27,329 bases of DNA. Origin: a virus. The notes under the pieces were generated by a model. It was not told the DNA's origin. It searched no databases and saw nothing but the letters and a program-made list of their open reading frames with translations. The stretch is from positions 1-27,329 of the IMG/VR virus record IMGVR_UViG_3300013103_000050. One strand, given 5' to 3'. The position numbers and the translations under genes were made by a program. Below are positions 1 through 6,444 of this stretch, in pieces; within the stretch, counting starts at the first letter, position 1, and each line of letters starts with the position of its first letter.

Positions 1-2
1 AA

Positions 3-647
3 TTCACACAAGATGATATGGATAATGGTTATATACCATTACCTGATTCAATTATATATGTTGATGGTGTTCTTGATGGTGGTATCATGGGTAATTTATT
101 ACAACCTATGGGTGATCCAAGAGCAAGTTGGGTCGGATTTAATCCTTTTGTAAATGGTATGATTGGTACTGGAAATAATCCAAGTGCAACATCAAGTACA
201 AATGATCATGGTGGCGGTGGTGGTAATTTTGGTATTAGTGATTTTTTCCTAACAATGAATAATCTTGAAATGATGGGGGACATGTTAGGTACTAATGATC
301 ATCCAATTCAATTTAATAGACACACTCATAAAGTACATTTAATTAATAATTTCATTGCCACATTTGAAGCTAAGGTTGGAAATTTTATAGCATTTAATTC
401 ATTGAAATCATTAGATCCGGAAGAATATAATGATGTGTATAATGATAGATGGTTAAAAGAATATTTAACATATTTAATTCAGCGTAATTGGGGTGCTAAT
501 TTACGCAAATTTGGCGGTATACAACTTCCAGGTGCTGTTGATTTGGATGGTGAAAAACTATACGATGATGCACAAAATGTACTTGAAAGATTGGAAGAAG
601 AAATGTTAGATAAATACACATTTCCACCATTACCTGAATTTGGTTAA
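3..647 (+). CDS. 13: Neck protein gp13, 5'-truncated by the window edge
   Basis: Head-completion (neck) protein of the T4 gp13 family, which with gp14 forms the collar that seals the filled head and receives the tail. The frame is open to the first base, and the first in-frame ATG (18) falls inside the motif TQDDMDNGYIPLP, which is internal in the family, so the true start lies upstream. About 215 residues are visible against about 309 in T4 gp13. The C-terminal block is the best match from memory: YNDRWLKEYLTYL, then KFGGIQLPGAVDLDGEKLYDDA, then an acidic helix and a terminal PEFG, parallel to T4 YNNRWVKDYATAL, MMLPGGVTIDGQRL and the terminal ILVG. A Gly/Asn/Ser-rich loop with five glycines in a row (about residues 60-75 of the visible part) looks like a surface loop. 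The stop overlaps a tiny ORF starting at 647. Family assignment is firm; the N-terminal part is unseen. Confidence 0.88.
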   Translation, partial: FTQDDMDNGYIPLPDSIIYVDGVLDGGIMGNLLQPMGDPRASWVGFNPFVNGMIGTGNNPSATSSTNDHGGGGGNFGISDFFLTMNNLEMMGDMLGTNDHPIQFNRHTHKVHLINNFIATFEAKVGNFIAFNSLKSLDPEEYNDVYNDRWLKEYLTYLIQRNWGANLRKFGGIQLPGAVDLDGEKLYDDAQNVLERLEEEMLDKYTFPPLPEFG

Positions 648-688
648 TGGGTAGAAAAAGGGCTATTATGTATCAAAATGGGGGTTAA
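647..688 (+). CDS. Minicistron 1 in the gp13 to metalloprotease gap (13 codons)
   Basis: The gp13 stop codon overlaps an ATG (TAATG) that opens a 13-residue frame, MGRKRAIMYQNGG, closed by TAA at 686-688. That stop in turn overlaps the ATG of a second minicistron. An internal ATG at 668 has an AGGG ribosome-binding site at 659-662. The first ~20 bases are nearly repeated at 688. It may be a coupling device, a decayed duplicate of the ribosome-binding region of the next gene, or chance. No function can be assigned. Confidence 0.3.
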   Translation: MGRKRAIMYQNGG

Positions 689-726
689 TGTGTATAAAAA
701 GGGCTGTTATAGATGTTGAAGTTTAA
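688..726 (+). CDS. Minicistron 2 overlapping the start of the metalloprotease gene (12 codons)
   Basis: The frame MCIKRAVIDVEV starts on the ATG that overlaps the preceding minicistron's stop and runs out of frame past the ATG at 713. Its 5' part repeats that of minicistron 1 at DNA level (shared core AAAAAGGGCT followed by A/G and TTAT) and at peptide level (KRA followed by I/V). The AGGG inside it, at 700-703, is the likely ribosome-binding site for the gene at 713. It could serve only as that leader. Whether it is translated is unknown. Confidence 0.25.
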   Translation: MCIKRAVIDVEV

Positions 727-1474
727 ACAATTTTTAGTAGAAAAGACTTTTAGATTAGGTCAAGATGTTGATATGATCTATAAGAATTATTTTGCCAAAT
801 ATATGAAAGATATTAGAAGTGATAAATGGGATGGTAGATTTAAAGTAGAGGTCATATCATCTGCTTTTTTAAAATCGGCTGATTCTAAAAAAGCACATAA
901 ATTAAATCCAATTCACATTGTTATGAATAGTAAAAATGAATCTGGAAATTTTTATAATCCTATTAGTAAATATATATCATTAAAAATTAATGATAATGCT
1001 TTGGAAATATTAAAGCAAGCTAATATGAATTTTAATGATGCAGGTGAGTTGCTTTCTGGTCGAAAAAAAGAATGGATGAATGATTTATCTGAAAATAGAA
1101 TAAAGGGTACAATTTATCATGAATTATCTCATTGGATAGATGATTCAATTCACAATCAACATATTGAAAAAATGCTAATAAAAGCACATGAACCTGGACA
1201 TCGTGATGTTTTAAAACAAGGGTCTAAGGGTGTCAATTCTTCTTATTATGAGATTAATGCTCAGGTACATGCAGTAAAACAAATTAAAAGGCAAATGTCT
1301 AAATCTAAATATGATTCTTTAACATTTGATGAATTGGTTGCTGGTTCGTCTGCTTTAACCACAATGACCAATTTAAATAAAGATGCTGGATCATATGATC
1401 AATGGCGAAAAGATTTATTAAAAAGACTATCAAGAGAAAAATTGTTAGGAAAGAGCATGAAATTTAAATTTTAA
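713..1474 (+). CDS. Putative zinc metalloprotease, possibly packaged in the capsid
   Basis: A 253-residue protein with the zincin motif HELSH at residues 136-140 (two His ligands and the catalytic Glu). A candidate third ligand is E180 in YYEINAQVHA, the spacing and E-x-x-A context seen in gluzincin-like peptidases. No signal peptide or membrane segment is visible. The N terminus MLKFKQFLVE resembles the ten-residue capsid-targeting peptide of T4 internal proteins (a basic/aromatic start ending in F-x-x-E), which gp21 cleaves after Glu. The same F-[IL]-x-E-K-T pattern recurs in the gp68-like protein here. This suggests, as an inference, that the protein is loaded into the prohead and cleaved. 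It lies between gp13 and gp14, where T4 has no gene. The ribosome-binding site AGGG (700-703) is nine bases before ATG. The C-terminal ~50 residues are basic. The substrate is unknown; it could also be inactive and structural. Confidence 0.6.
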   Translation: MLKFKQFLVEKTFRLGQDVDMIYKNYFAKYMKDIRSDKWDGRFKVEVISSAFLKSADSKKAHKLNPIHIVMNSKNESGNFYNPISKYISLKINDNALEILKQANMNFNDAGELLSGRKKEWMNDLSENRIKGTIYHELSHWIDDSIHNQHIEKMLIKAHEPGHRDVLKQGSKGVNSSYYEINAQVHAVKQIKRQMSKSKYDSLTFDELVAGSSALTTMTNLNKDAGSYDQWRKDLLKRLSREKLLGKSMKFKF

Positions 1475-1481
1475 TAAATAG

Positions 1482-1489
1482 TATAAATT
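1482..1489 (+). promoter_or_regulatory. Possible late promoter (TATAAATT, 7/8)
   Basis: One mismatch from the T4-type late octamer, in the short gap before the gene at 1510. The gap also carries an AAAAGGAAAAG ribosome-binding region. The sequence is AT-rich, so a chance match is quite possible. Confidence 0.3.
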
Positions 1490-1509
1490 AACTTAAAAGG
1501 AAAAGAAAA

Positions 1510-2001
1510 ATGGGAAATATTTTAACAACAAAAGAACTTGGTGAATACAGACAAATGATTATTGATGAATTGGCTGGTGATCCAATGATTGATGGTGCAA
1601 CATTGGAAGCATTGGTTGATGTTTATGATGTGGCAAAATATGTCGAACGTTTAAATCACGTTGTTGATAATATCAAATCTACTCACAGTTTAAACAATGT
1701 TACTGGTGGTGAATTGGATGTTGCTGTAACTGTTTCAACTGCTGGTACGGGTTATGTTGAAGGTGCTACTTATCCGGTTGCTGGTGTATCTGGTGATGGT
1801 GGTGTAATGACTATTCTTACCGTTGATACTGGTGGTGAAATCTTAACAGCCGAAGTATCAAATGTTGGTATTGGTTATGATACTCCAACTGTTGATTTAA
1901 CAGGTGATGGTGATGGTCTTGGTGTAGTTGCTTTAACTGCTGGTGCAATTACTGCTCTTGATCAATCTACTGTTTTGGATGATATGTTAGCGTCTGTTTA
2001 A
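1510..2001 (+). CDS. Small virion-type protein with GG-x-GY repeat domain
   Basis: A 163-residue protein with no firm family name. Residues 1-65 are helical and acidic (for example ELGEYRQMIIDELAGDPMIDG). From about residue 66 it turns into a Gly/Thr/Val-rich beta repeat: STAGTGYVEGATYPVAG, then a strand with TVDTGGEI, then VSNVGIGYDTPTVDLTGDGDG. The same unit type, GxGY-x(5-8)-V-x-[IL]-[TS]G[DG]G-x-G, is repeated several times inside the sheath protein at about 7171-7860. Such repeats are common in large virion proteins of marine myoviruses and are thought to be small surface domains. Its place between gp13 and gp14, with a good ribosome-binding site (AAAAGGAAAAG), suggests a late structural protein, perhaps a neck or head decoration. 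It is not part of the T4 core set. The function is inferred from position only. Confidence 0.6.
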   Translation: MGNILTTKELGEYRQMIIDELAGDPMIDGATLEALVDVYDVAKYVERLNHVVDNIKSTHSLNNVTGGELDVAVTVSTAGTGYVEGATYPVAGVSGDGGVMTILTVDTGGEILTAEVSNVGIGYDTPTVDLTGDGDGLGVVALTAGAITALDQSTVLDDMLASV

Positions 2002-2009
2002 TAGAAATT

Positions 2010-2041
2010 CCCTATTGTTATAAATAATAAAAACAATAGGG
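2010..2041 (+). promoter_or_regulatory. Hairpin hiding the gp14 ribosome-binding site, with late promoter in its loop
   Basis: A perfect 10-bp inverted repeat, CCCTATTGTT (2010-2019) and AACAATAGGG (2032-2041), has a 12-base loop. The right arm contains the AGGG of the gp14 ribosome-binding site (ATG at 2049), so RNA read through from upstream should have that site paired. TATAAATA lies at 2019-2026. With T4 spacing, transcription from it would start near 2032, after the left arm, giving an mRNA that cannot form the hairpin. T4 genes e, soc and 49 use this layout to restrict translation to late transcripts. Confidence 0.75.
2019..2026 (+). promoter_or_regulatory. Late promoter upstream of gp14 (TATAAATA)
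   Basis: Exact match to the T4 late-promoter octamer, recognised in T4 by gp55 with gp33 and the gp45 clamp. It sits in the hairpin loop, 30 bases before the gp14 start. Confidence 0.75.
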
Positions 2042-2048
2042 ACATTTC

Positions 2049-2696
2049 ATGGCTGTAAACCATTATTTAAATTTATACAAGAATAAACCAGAACAACAAT
2101 TAATTGAAAATCTAACGATTGAAGCAATTAAGTTTTATGGTATGGATCTACAATATATTCCAAGAGAAACACTTGAACGAGATCCTATTTTTGGTGAAGA
2201 TGTAAGAACTCAATTCACATCCAATTACTTGATAGAAATGTATCTTGAAACTGTTGATGGATGGGGTGGTGATGGTAACATGCTTGCCAATTTTGGTATG
2301 ACTATTAAAGATACCGCTACATTGGTATTATCTAAAAGAAGATTCCAAGAAACAATTCCCGAAAAAGTAAGACCATTAGAAGGTGATCTTATTTTCATTC
2401 CTATGTCCAATTCTTTATTGGAAATCAATTTTGTTGAACATGAAAATCCTTTTTATCAATTAGGAAAAGTATTCACATACAAATTAACCGTAGAAAACTT
2501 CACATATAGTCATGAAAACTTTGATACAGGTCAGGCATCTATTGACAGAATTAATAGTGATTTCTCATACTCAGAAACTATGGATGAAGCTGATAATGAA
2601 GAAATTCAGGAAGAATCTGATTTAATTGTGATAGAAACTGAAAACCCTAAAGATGATTTTGAAAATAATAAAGACAATTTCCCATTTGATTTTTAA
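2049..2696 (+). CDS. 14: Neck protein gp14
   Basis: Head-completion protein of the T4 gp14 family, partner of gp13 in the neck. It is 215 residues long, against 256 in T4. Recognisable blocks in order are YGMDLQYIPRETLERDPIFGED (T4: [20 protein letters not shown]), NFGMTIKDTATLVLS, EGDLIFIPMSNSLLEINFVE, and ENPFYQLGKVFTYKLTVENFTYSHE. The acidic C-terminal tail (about residues 175-215) is shorter than in T4. The protein is soluble and acts at the portal vertex after packaging. Translation is probably limited to late transcripts by the hairpin at 2010-2041. In T4 gene 15 follows directly; here an endonuclease gene has been inserted between them. Confidence 0.93.
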   Translation: MAVNHYLNLYKNKPEQQLIENLTIEAIKFYGMDLQYIPRETLERDPIFGEDVRTQFTSNYLIEMYLETVDGWGGDGNMLANFGMTIKDTATLVLSKRRFQETIPEKVRPLEGDLIFIPMSNSLLEINFVEHENPFYQLGKVFTYKLTVENFTYSHENFDTGQASIDRINSDFSYSETMDEADNEEIQEESDLIVIETENPKDDFENNKDNFPFDF

Positions 2697-2700
2697 TTAT

Positions 2701-2708
2701 TATAAATA
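2701..2708 (+). promoter_or_regulatory. Late promoter at the endonuclease start (TATAAATA)
   Basis: Exact late octamer between the gp14 stop and the endonuclease ATG at 2714. T4 spacing would put the transcription start at or next to that ATG, so RNA from this promoter would have almost no leader. It could instead serve mainly gp15 downstream, being the promoter that preceded gp15 before the endonuclease gene arrived. Confidence 0.6.
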
Positions 2709-2713
2709 TATGT

Positions 2714-3463
2714 ATGAATTATACTGTATATCAAACAACAAATATTGAAACTGGAAAAATTTACATTGGGTGTCATAAAACCCAGATCCCAAATGATGAA
2801 TATTTGGGATCTGGGAAACATTTAAAAAATTCAATAAAAAAATATGGTAAAGAAAATTTCACGAAAGAAATATTATTTAACTATGATAATGAATTTGAAA
2901 TGTATGAAAAGGAATTTGAAATAGTTGATGAAAATTTTATATGTAGACAAGACACATATAATATTGTTTTGGGTGGTTGTGGTGGCGGTCATTTAGGAAT
3001 GAAACACTCCAAAGAAACAAAAAATATAATGAAATATAATAATTTAGGAAATAAAAACCCTTTTTATGGAAAACACCATAATAATGAATCTAAGAAAAAA
3101 ATATCAAATACCCATAAAGGAAATCAATATAATTTGGGGAAATCGAGATCACAAAAAACTAAAAATAAAATATCCAAATCAATGAAAGGTTTATCCAAAT
3201 CACAAAAAACTAAAAATAAAATATCAGGTGAAAATAATTACAAATTTTCTGGATATTGGGTTACACCAAATGGAAACTTTATTACACTCAAAGAGGCATC
3301 ATTAAATATTGGTTCATCTTCACTTATTATGAACTGGTGTAAAAATTCAAATAAAATCATATCAAAAAATAATATTGGGAAATCTAAATATCTTCAATCA
3401 TTAAAAGATTATCCATTGGGAAAAACATTTAATGATATTGGATTTTCATTTATTCATAAATAG
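2714..3463 (+). CDS. GIY-YIG homing endonuclease (Seg-like)
   Basis: A free-standing homing endonuclease of 249 residues. The N-terminal GIY-YIG nuclease domain (about residues 1-95) begins YTVYQTTNIETGKIYIGCHK, then has DEYLGSGKHLKNSIKKYG and a Glu-rich helix (EFEMYEKEFEIVDE) holding the metal-binding Glu. Next come NUMOD3-type DNA-contact repeats rich in G-x-K-H/S-[SN]-x-E/K-T-K (GMKHSKETKNIM, NPFYGKHHNNESKKKIS, GLSKSQKTKNKIS; about 95-175). The C-terminal ~75 residues resemble a NUMOD1/HTH-like recognition segment (GNFITLKEASLNIG). The architecture is that of I-TevI and the T4 Seg proteins. Such enzymes cut a related genome and spread their own gene and flanks. No Shine-Dalgarno precedes the ATG, and a 14-bp perfect hairpin lies at codons 23-34, both of which suggest low or controlled expression. 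It is more AT- and Lys/Asn-rich than its neighbours, as expected of a mobile gene. Confidence 0.9.
   Translation: MNYTVYQTTNIETGKIYIGCHKTQIPNDEYLGSGKHLKNSIKKYGKENFTKEILFNYDNEFEMYEKEFEIVDENFICRQDTYNIVLGGCGGGHLGMKHSKETKNIMKYNNLGNKNPFYGKHHNNESKKKISNTHKGNQYNLGKSRSQKTKNKISKSMKGLSKSQKTKNKISGENNYKFSGYWVTPNGNFITLKEASLNIGSSSLIMNWCKNSNKIISKNNIGKSKYLQSLKDYPLGKTFNDIGFSFIHK
2781..2815 (+). repeat. 14-bp perfect inverted repeat inside the endonuclease gene
   Basis: CCCAGATCCCAAAT (2781-2794) and ATTTGGGATCTGGG (2802-2815) with a 7-base loop. This is a strong hairpin for such AT-rich DNA, with seven G:C pairs, and it lies within the conserved nuclease domain. There is no U-run, so it is not a typical terminator. 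It may slow translation, attenuate transcription or be a protein-binding site. Confidence 0.8.
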
Positions 3464-3484
3464 TTATTATATAAGGAAATTTAA

Positions 3485-4279
3485 ATGAAAACCCCATTTT
3501 ATCATAATACCATAAGAAAGATTGTAATAGTTTTTGGTACATTATTTAATGAATTATCTATCAATCGTGAAGATCGTAATGGAATATATCAAGAAATTCC
3601 AGTGCCTATTTCATATATGACAAAGGAAAAATTCATTGCAAGAATTAATAACATCCAGCAACCTGGGGATGAAAAAATAACAATTGAAGAAACCTTACCT
3701 AAAATGTCTTATGAAATGACAGGTATGCGTTATGATAGTGCAAGAAAAGAAAATACTGTTCAAAAAATGCGTTCAAAAGAAAATGATGATTTATTCATGT
3801 TTCAAAGAGTGCCATATAATATAGAATTTACACTGAATATAGCCACACGTAAAATTGATGATAGTTTAAGGATTGTTGAACAAATTGTCCCCTATTTTAC
3901 ACCCGAACTTACATTAAAAATAATTGATATGGAACCATTGGATATCAATACAAATATACCAATTACATTGAGTGATACTAATTATGAAATTGATAGTCAA
4001 GGTGTATTTGATGATAGAAGAACCGTATTTTGGTCATTGACATTTACTGCACAAGCGTATTTGTATGCCAATTATAGAGACAATTCAATTATTAGAAAGG
4101 CTAATGTTAATATGAGAGATTTAGAAAGTGGTGCATTTTATGAACGTGTAATTGCTGAATTAGATCCAATTAATGCAAACAGCAATGATGATTATGACGT
4201 TAAGGTAACTATTGATAATGAAGAAGAAAATACTATACCTAATACAACGGGTGAAGATACGGAGATTGATATACAATGA
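3485..4279 (+). CDS. 15: Tail sheath stabiliser / head-tail joining protein gp15
   Basis: Tail completion protein of the T4 gp15 family, a ring that caps the tail tube and sheath and docks on the neck. It has 264 residues against 272 in T4. Matching blocks: FYHNTIRKIVIVFGTLFNELSI at the N terminus (T4 FYNSSFRRYATLMGDLFSNIQI), PVPISYMTKEKFIARIN (T4 VPITYASKEHFMMKLN), ETLPKMSYEMTGMRYD, VPYNIEFTLNIATRKIDDSLRIVEQIVPYFTPELTLKI, and DDRRTVFWSLTFTAQAYLY. The C-terminal ~40 residues are acidic and low in conservation. The ribosome-binding site AAGGA is about eight bases before the ATG. The stop overlaps the gp16 start (ATGA at 4276-4279), indicating translational coupling. Confidence 0.93.
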   Translation: MKTPFYHNTIRKIVIVFGTLFNELSINREDRNGIYQEIPVPISYMTKEKFIARINNIQQPGDEKITIEETLPKMSYEMTGMRYDSARKENTVQKMRSKENDDLFMFQRVPYNIEFTLNIATRKIDDSLRIVEQIVPYFTPELTLKIIDMEPLDINTNIPITLSDTNYEIDSQGVFDDRRTVFWSLTFTAQAYLYANYRDNSIIRKANVNMRDLESGAFYERVIAELDPINANSNDDYDVKVTIDNEEENTIPNTTGEDTEIDIQ

Positions 4280-4701
4280 AAAATAAAATAGATGATTTTT
4301 TTGATATGACTGATGATGTTCAAAATGAATTAGATGAAGTTGAAAATAAAGAAATTGATATAATTGAAGTTGAACCAATTATTCATCATCCAAGTATTAA
4401 AGAAAATGCATTAGATGATTATAATGCAACCCGTGAATCAATGAAAACAATGATCACTAAGGGTACGGTTATGATTGATGATTTAATTGCAGTTACCAAA
4501 GAATCAGAAAGTCCGAGAGCATATGAAGTATTATCCGGATATATGAAAACATTAACTGATATGAATAAAGCATTGATGGAAATTCACAAAGATACGAAAG
4601 AGATTACAGAGGAAAAAGAGCAAAAACAACATCAAGAAAATAATAGTTATGTGTATGTAGGTTCAACTGAGGATCTACAAAAAGAATTGGAGAATGACTA
4701 A
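4276..4701 (+). CDS. 16: Terminase small subunit gp16
   Basis: A small acidic helical protein of 141 residues (T4 gp16: 164) directly upstream of the large terminase, overlapping gp15 by ATGA. Position and size identify it; sequence features are weak. The centre (about residues 50-110), with TRESMKTMITKGTVMIDDLIAVTKESESPRAYEVLSGYMKTL and then ALMEIHKDTKEITEEKEQ, has the heptad-like coiled-coil character of T4-type small terminases, which assemble as rings that regulate the gp17 motor and help choose the packaging start. Both ends are acidic and probably disordered. The stop overlaps an ATG (TAATG) that opens an eight-codon frame running up to the gp17 start, so the two terminase genes are probably coupled. 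Confidence 0.85.
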   Translation: MKNKIDDFFDMTDDVQNELDEVENKEIDIIEVEPIIHHPSIKENALDDYNATRESMKTMITKGTVMIDDLIAVTKESESPRAYEVLSGYMKTLTDMNKALMEIHKDTKEITEEKEQKQHQENNSYVYVGSTEDLQKELEND

Positions 4702-4727
4702 TGAGTGAAGGTTCAGAGGGCTTTTAA
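4701..4727 (+). CDS. Eight-codon frame bridging gp16 and gp17
   Basis: The frame ATG...TAA, encoding MSEGSEGF, starts on the gp16 stop overlap and ends immediately before the gp17 ATG (4728). It contains the GAGG that is the likely gp17 ribosome-binding site. It would keep terminating ribosomes moving to gp17. More likely a spacer than a functional peptide. Confidence 0.2.
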   Translation: MSEGSEGF

Positions 4728-6374
4728 ATGGCTCAGATAAACAATTTTTATAATGGTAATCCAAAACTAAAAAAAGCTGGAATTAAACAACCATATACAA
4801 AAGAACTTAAAGCGGAATATAGAAAATGTCGTGATGATATTATATATTTCACAAAGAAGTATTGTAAAATCGTGTCCTTAGACGAAGGATTAGTTAATTT
4901 TGAATTAAGAGATTATCAAGAAAGATTATTAAATGATTATTCAAATAATAGGTTTAATATTGTCTTAACATCAAGACAAACTGGTAAAACTATTACAACG
5001 GCCGCATTTTTAATACATTATTTAGTATTCAATGGATATAAATCCGTGGCATTGGTTGCAAATAAAGCAAAAACTGCCAGAGAAATTTTACATAGAATGA
5101 AAAGGATGTATGAAGGATTACCATTTTTCTTACAACCTGGGGTTGTGGAATGGAATAAATCAAGTGTAGAATTGGGTAATGGGTCAACTGTTGTAGCAGG
5201 ATCAACAACATCTGACACTATTCGTGGATTTTCATTCAACATGGTTATGGTTGATGAAGCTGGGTTCATTGATGGATTTGAAGATTTTTATACATCAACA
5301 TATCCTGTTGTATCATCTGGTAAAGAATCAAAGATTATTCTAATATCTACTCCAAATGGAATTAACCTTTTTTATAAATTGTGGAAAGAGGCGAAATTGG
5401 GACATAATACCTTTCATCCGTCAAGGGTAGATTGGTGGGAAGTTCCACATTATGATGAAGCATGGAAAACTGAAACCATTAAAAATATTGGTCAAAAAAG
5501 ATTTGATCAGGAATATGGTAATAAGTTTTATGGTTCAAGTGGTACATTAATTGATGGTAATAAACTTGAATTACTTACATGGGTTGATTCATTAGAAAAT
5601 GATGATGAAAATTATAACGAATATAATGAACCAGAAAAAGGACATAATTATGTTATAACTGTTGATCCATCTGAGGGTGTTGGTATAGATTCTAGTGTTT
5701 GTAATGTTATGGATATTACAGAATTTCCATATAAACAGGTTGCAGTATATAAAAATAATTTAGTTCCTGTATTATTATTGCCTGAAATTGTCATACAATT
5801 AGCACATAAATTCAATATGGCATATGTATTAGTGGAAACAAATAGCATTGGAGCACAAGTAGGATCAACGATATATTATGATTATGAATATGATAATATT
5901 ATTACATCTGCTATTAAATATGGTGATAATGAATTAGGTATATCGAGTAAGAATTTAGATTTTGGGTTAAGAATGACAAAAAAATCTAAATTGATAGGAT
6001 GTTCAAACTTAAAACAATTGATTGAAAGTGATAAATTAGAAATTCAAGATTTTGATACAATCGAAGAACTTAATACATTTTCCAAAAAAGGAAAGAGTTA
6101 TGAAGCAGAAGAAAATAAGCATGATGATATAGTCATGACATTAGTTTCATTTGCTTGGTTGACAACACAAGATTATTTTTCTGATTTATTCAATGTTGAC
6201 GTAAAACGAGAAGTATTGAATAAAATGAAGGGAGATATGAATATGCCAATGAATGTTGGGTTCATGCCTGATCATAATCCTGAATTACCAACTGATATCT
6301 ATGTTCCTGATTATGGTATCAATAATCCAATGAATTCACAAAATGAACTAAATATACCATTTGATCAATGGTGA
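4728..6374 (+). CDS. 17: Terminase large subunit gp17 (packaging ATPase and nuclease)
   Basis: The DNA-packaging motor and headful nuclease, docked on portal gp20. It has 548 residues against 610 in T4. The ATPase half has Walker A SRQTGKT (82-88), Walker B MVMVDEAG with D176 and E177, and coupling motif ISTPNG (206-211). The Q-like region upstream is FELRDYQERLL (58-68). The nuclease half is RNase H-like, with acidic residues D313 in ITVDPSEGVG, E370 in VLVETNSIG and D466/D467 in KHDDIVMTL. These are the three metal-binding positions of the T4 enzyme, so both activities look intact. The short N terminus and C-terminal tail account for the smaller size. No intein or intron is present, although T4-like terminase genes are known insertion targets. 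Confidence 0.97.
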   Translation: MAQINNFYNGNPKLKKAGIKQPYTKELKAEYRKCRDDIIYFTKKYCKIVSLDEGLVNFELRDYQERLLNDYSNNRFNIVLTSRQTGKTITTAAFLIHYLVFNGYKSVALVANKAKTAREILHRMKRMYEGLPFFLQPGVVEWNKSSVELGNGSTVVAGSTTSDTIRGFSFNMVMVDEAGFIDGFEDFYTSTYPVVSSGKESKIILISTPNGINLFYKLWKEAKLGHNTFHPSRVDWWEVPHYDEAWKTETIKNIGQKRFDQEYGNKFYGSSGTLIDGNKLELLTWVDSLENDDENYNEYNEPEKGHNYVITVDPSEGVGIDSSVCNVMDITEFPYKQVAVYKNNLVPVLLLPEIVIQLAHKFNMAYVLVETNSIGAQVGSTIYYDYEYDNIITSAIKYGDNELGISSKNLDFGLRMTKKSKLIGCSNLKQLIESDKLEIQDFDTIEELNTFSKKGKSYEAEENKHDDIVMTLVSFAWLTTQDYFSDLFNVDVKREVLNKMKGDMNMPMNVGFMPDHNPELPTDIYVPDYGINNPMNSQNELNIPFDQW

Positions 6375-6406
6375 GTTAAGAACGAAAAAATACTAAATAG
6401 ATAAAA

Positions 6407-6414
6407 GATAAATA
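6407..6414 (+). promoter_or_regulatory. Possible late promoter upstream of gp18 (GATAAATA, 7/8)
   Basis: A single mismatch at the first base of the late octamer, in the 70-base gap before gp18. That gap also carries a strong AAGGAG ribosome-binding site about nine bases before the ATG. Sheath is needed in large amounts, so a promoter here is plausible. Confidence 0.4.
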
Positions 6415-6444
6415 ATATTTAATTGAATAGGAAGGAGAATACTA

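Noticed and set aside
4728-6374. Intein or intron in the large terminase
   Set aside because: All ATPase and nuclease motifs are in one continuous frame at normal spacing.
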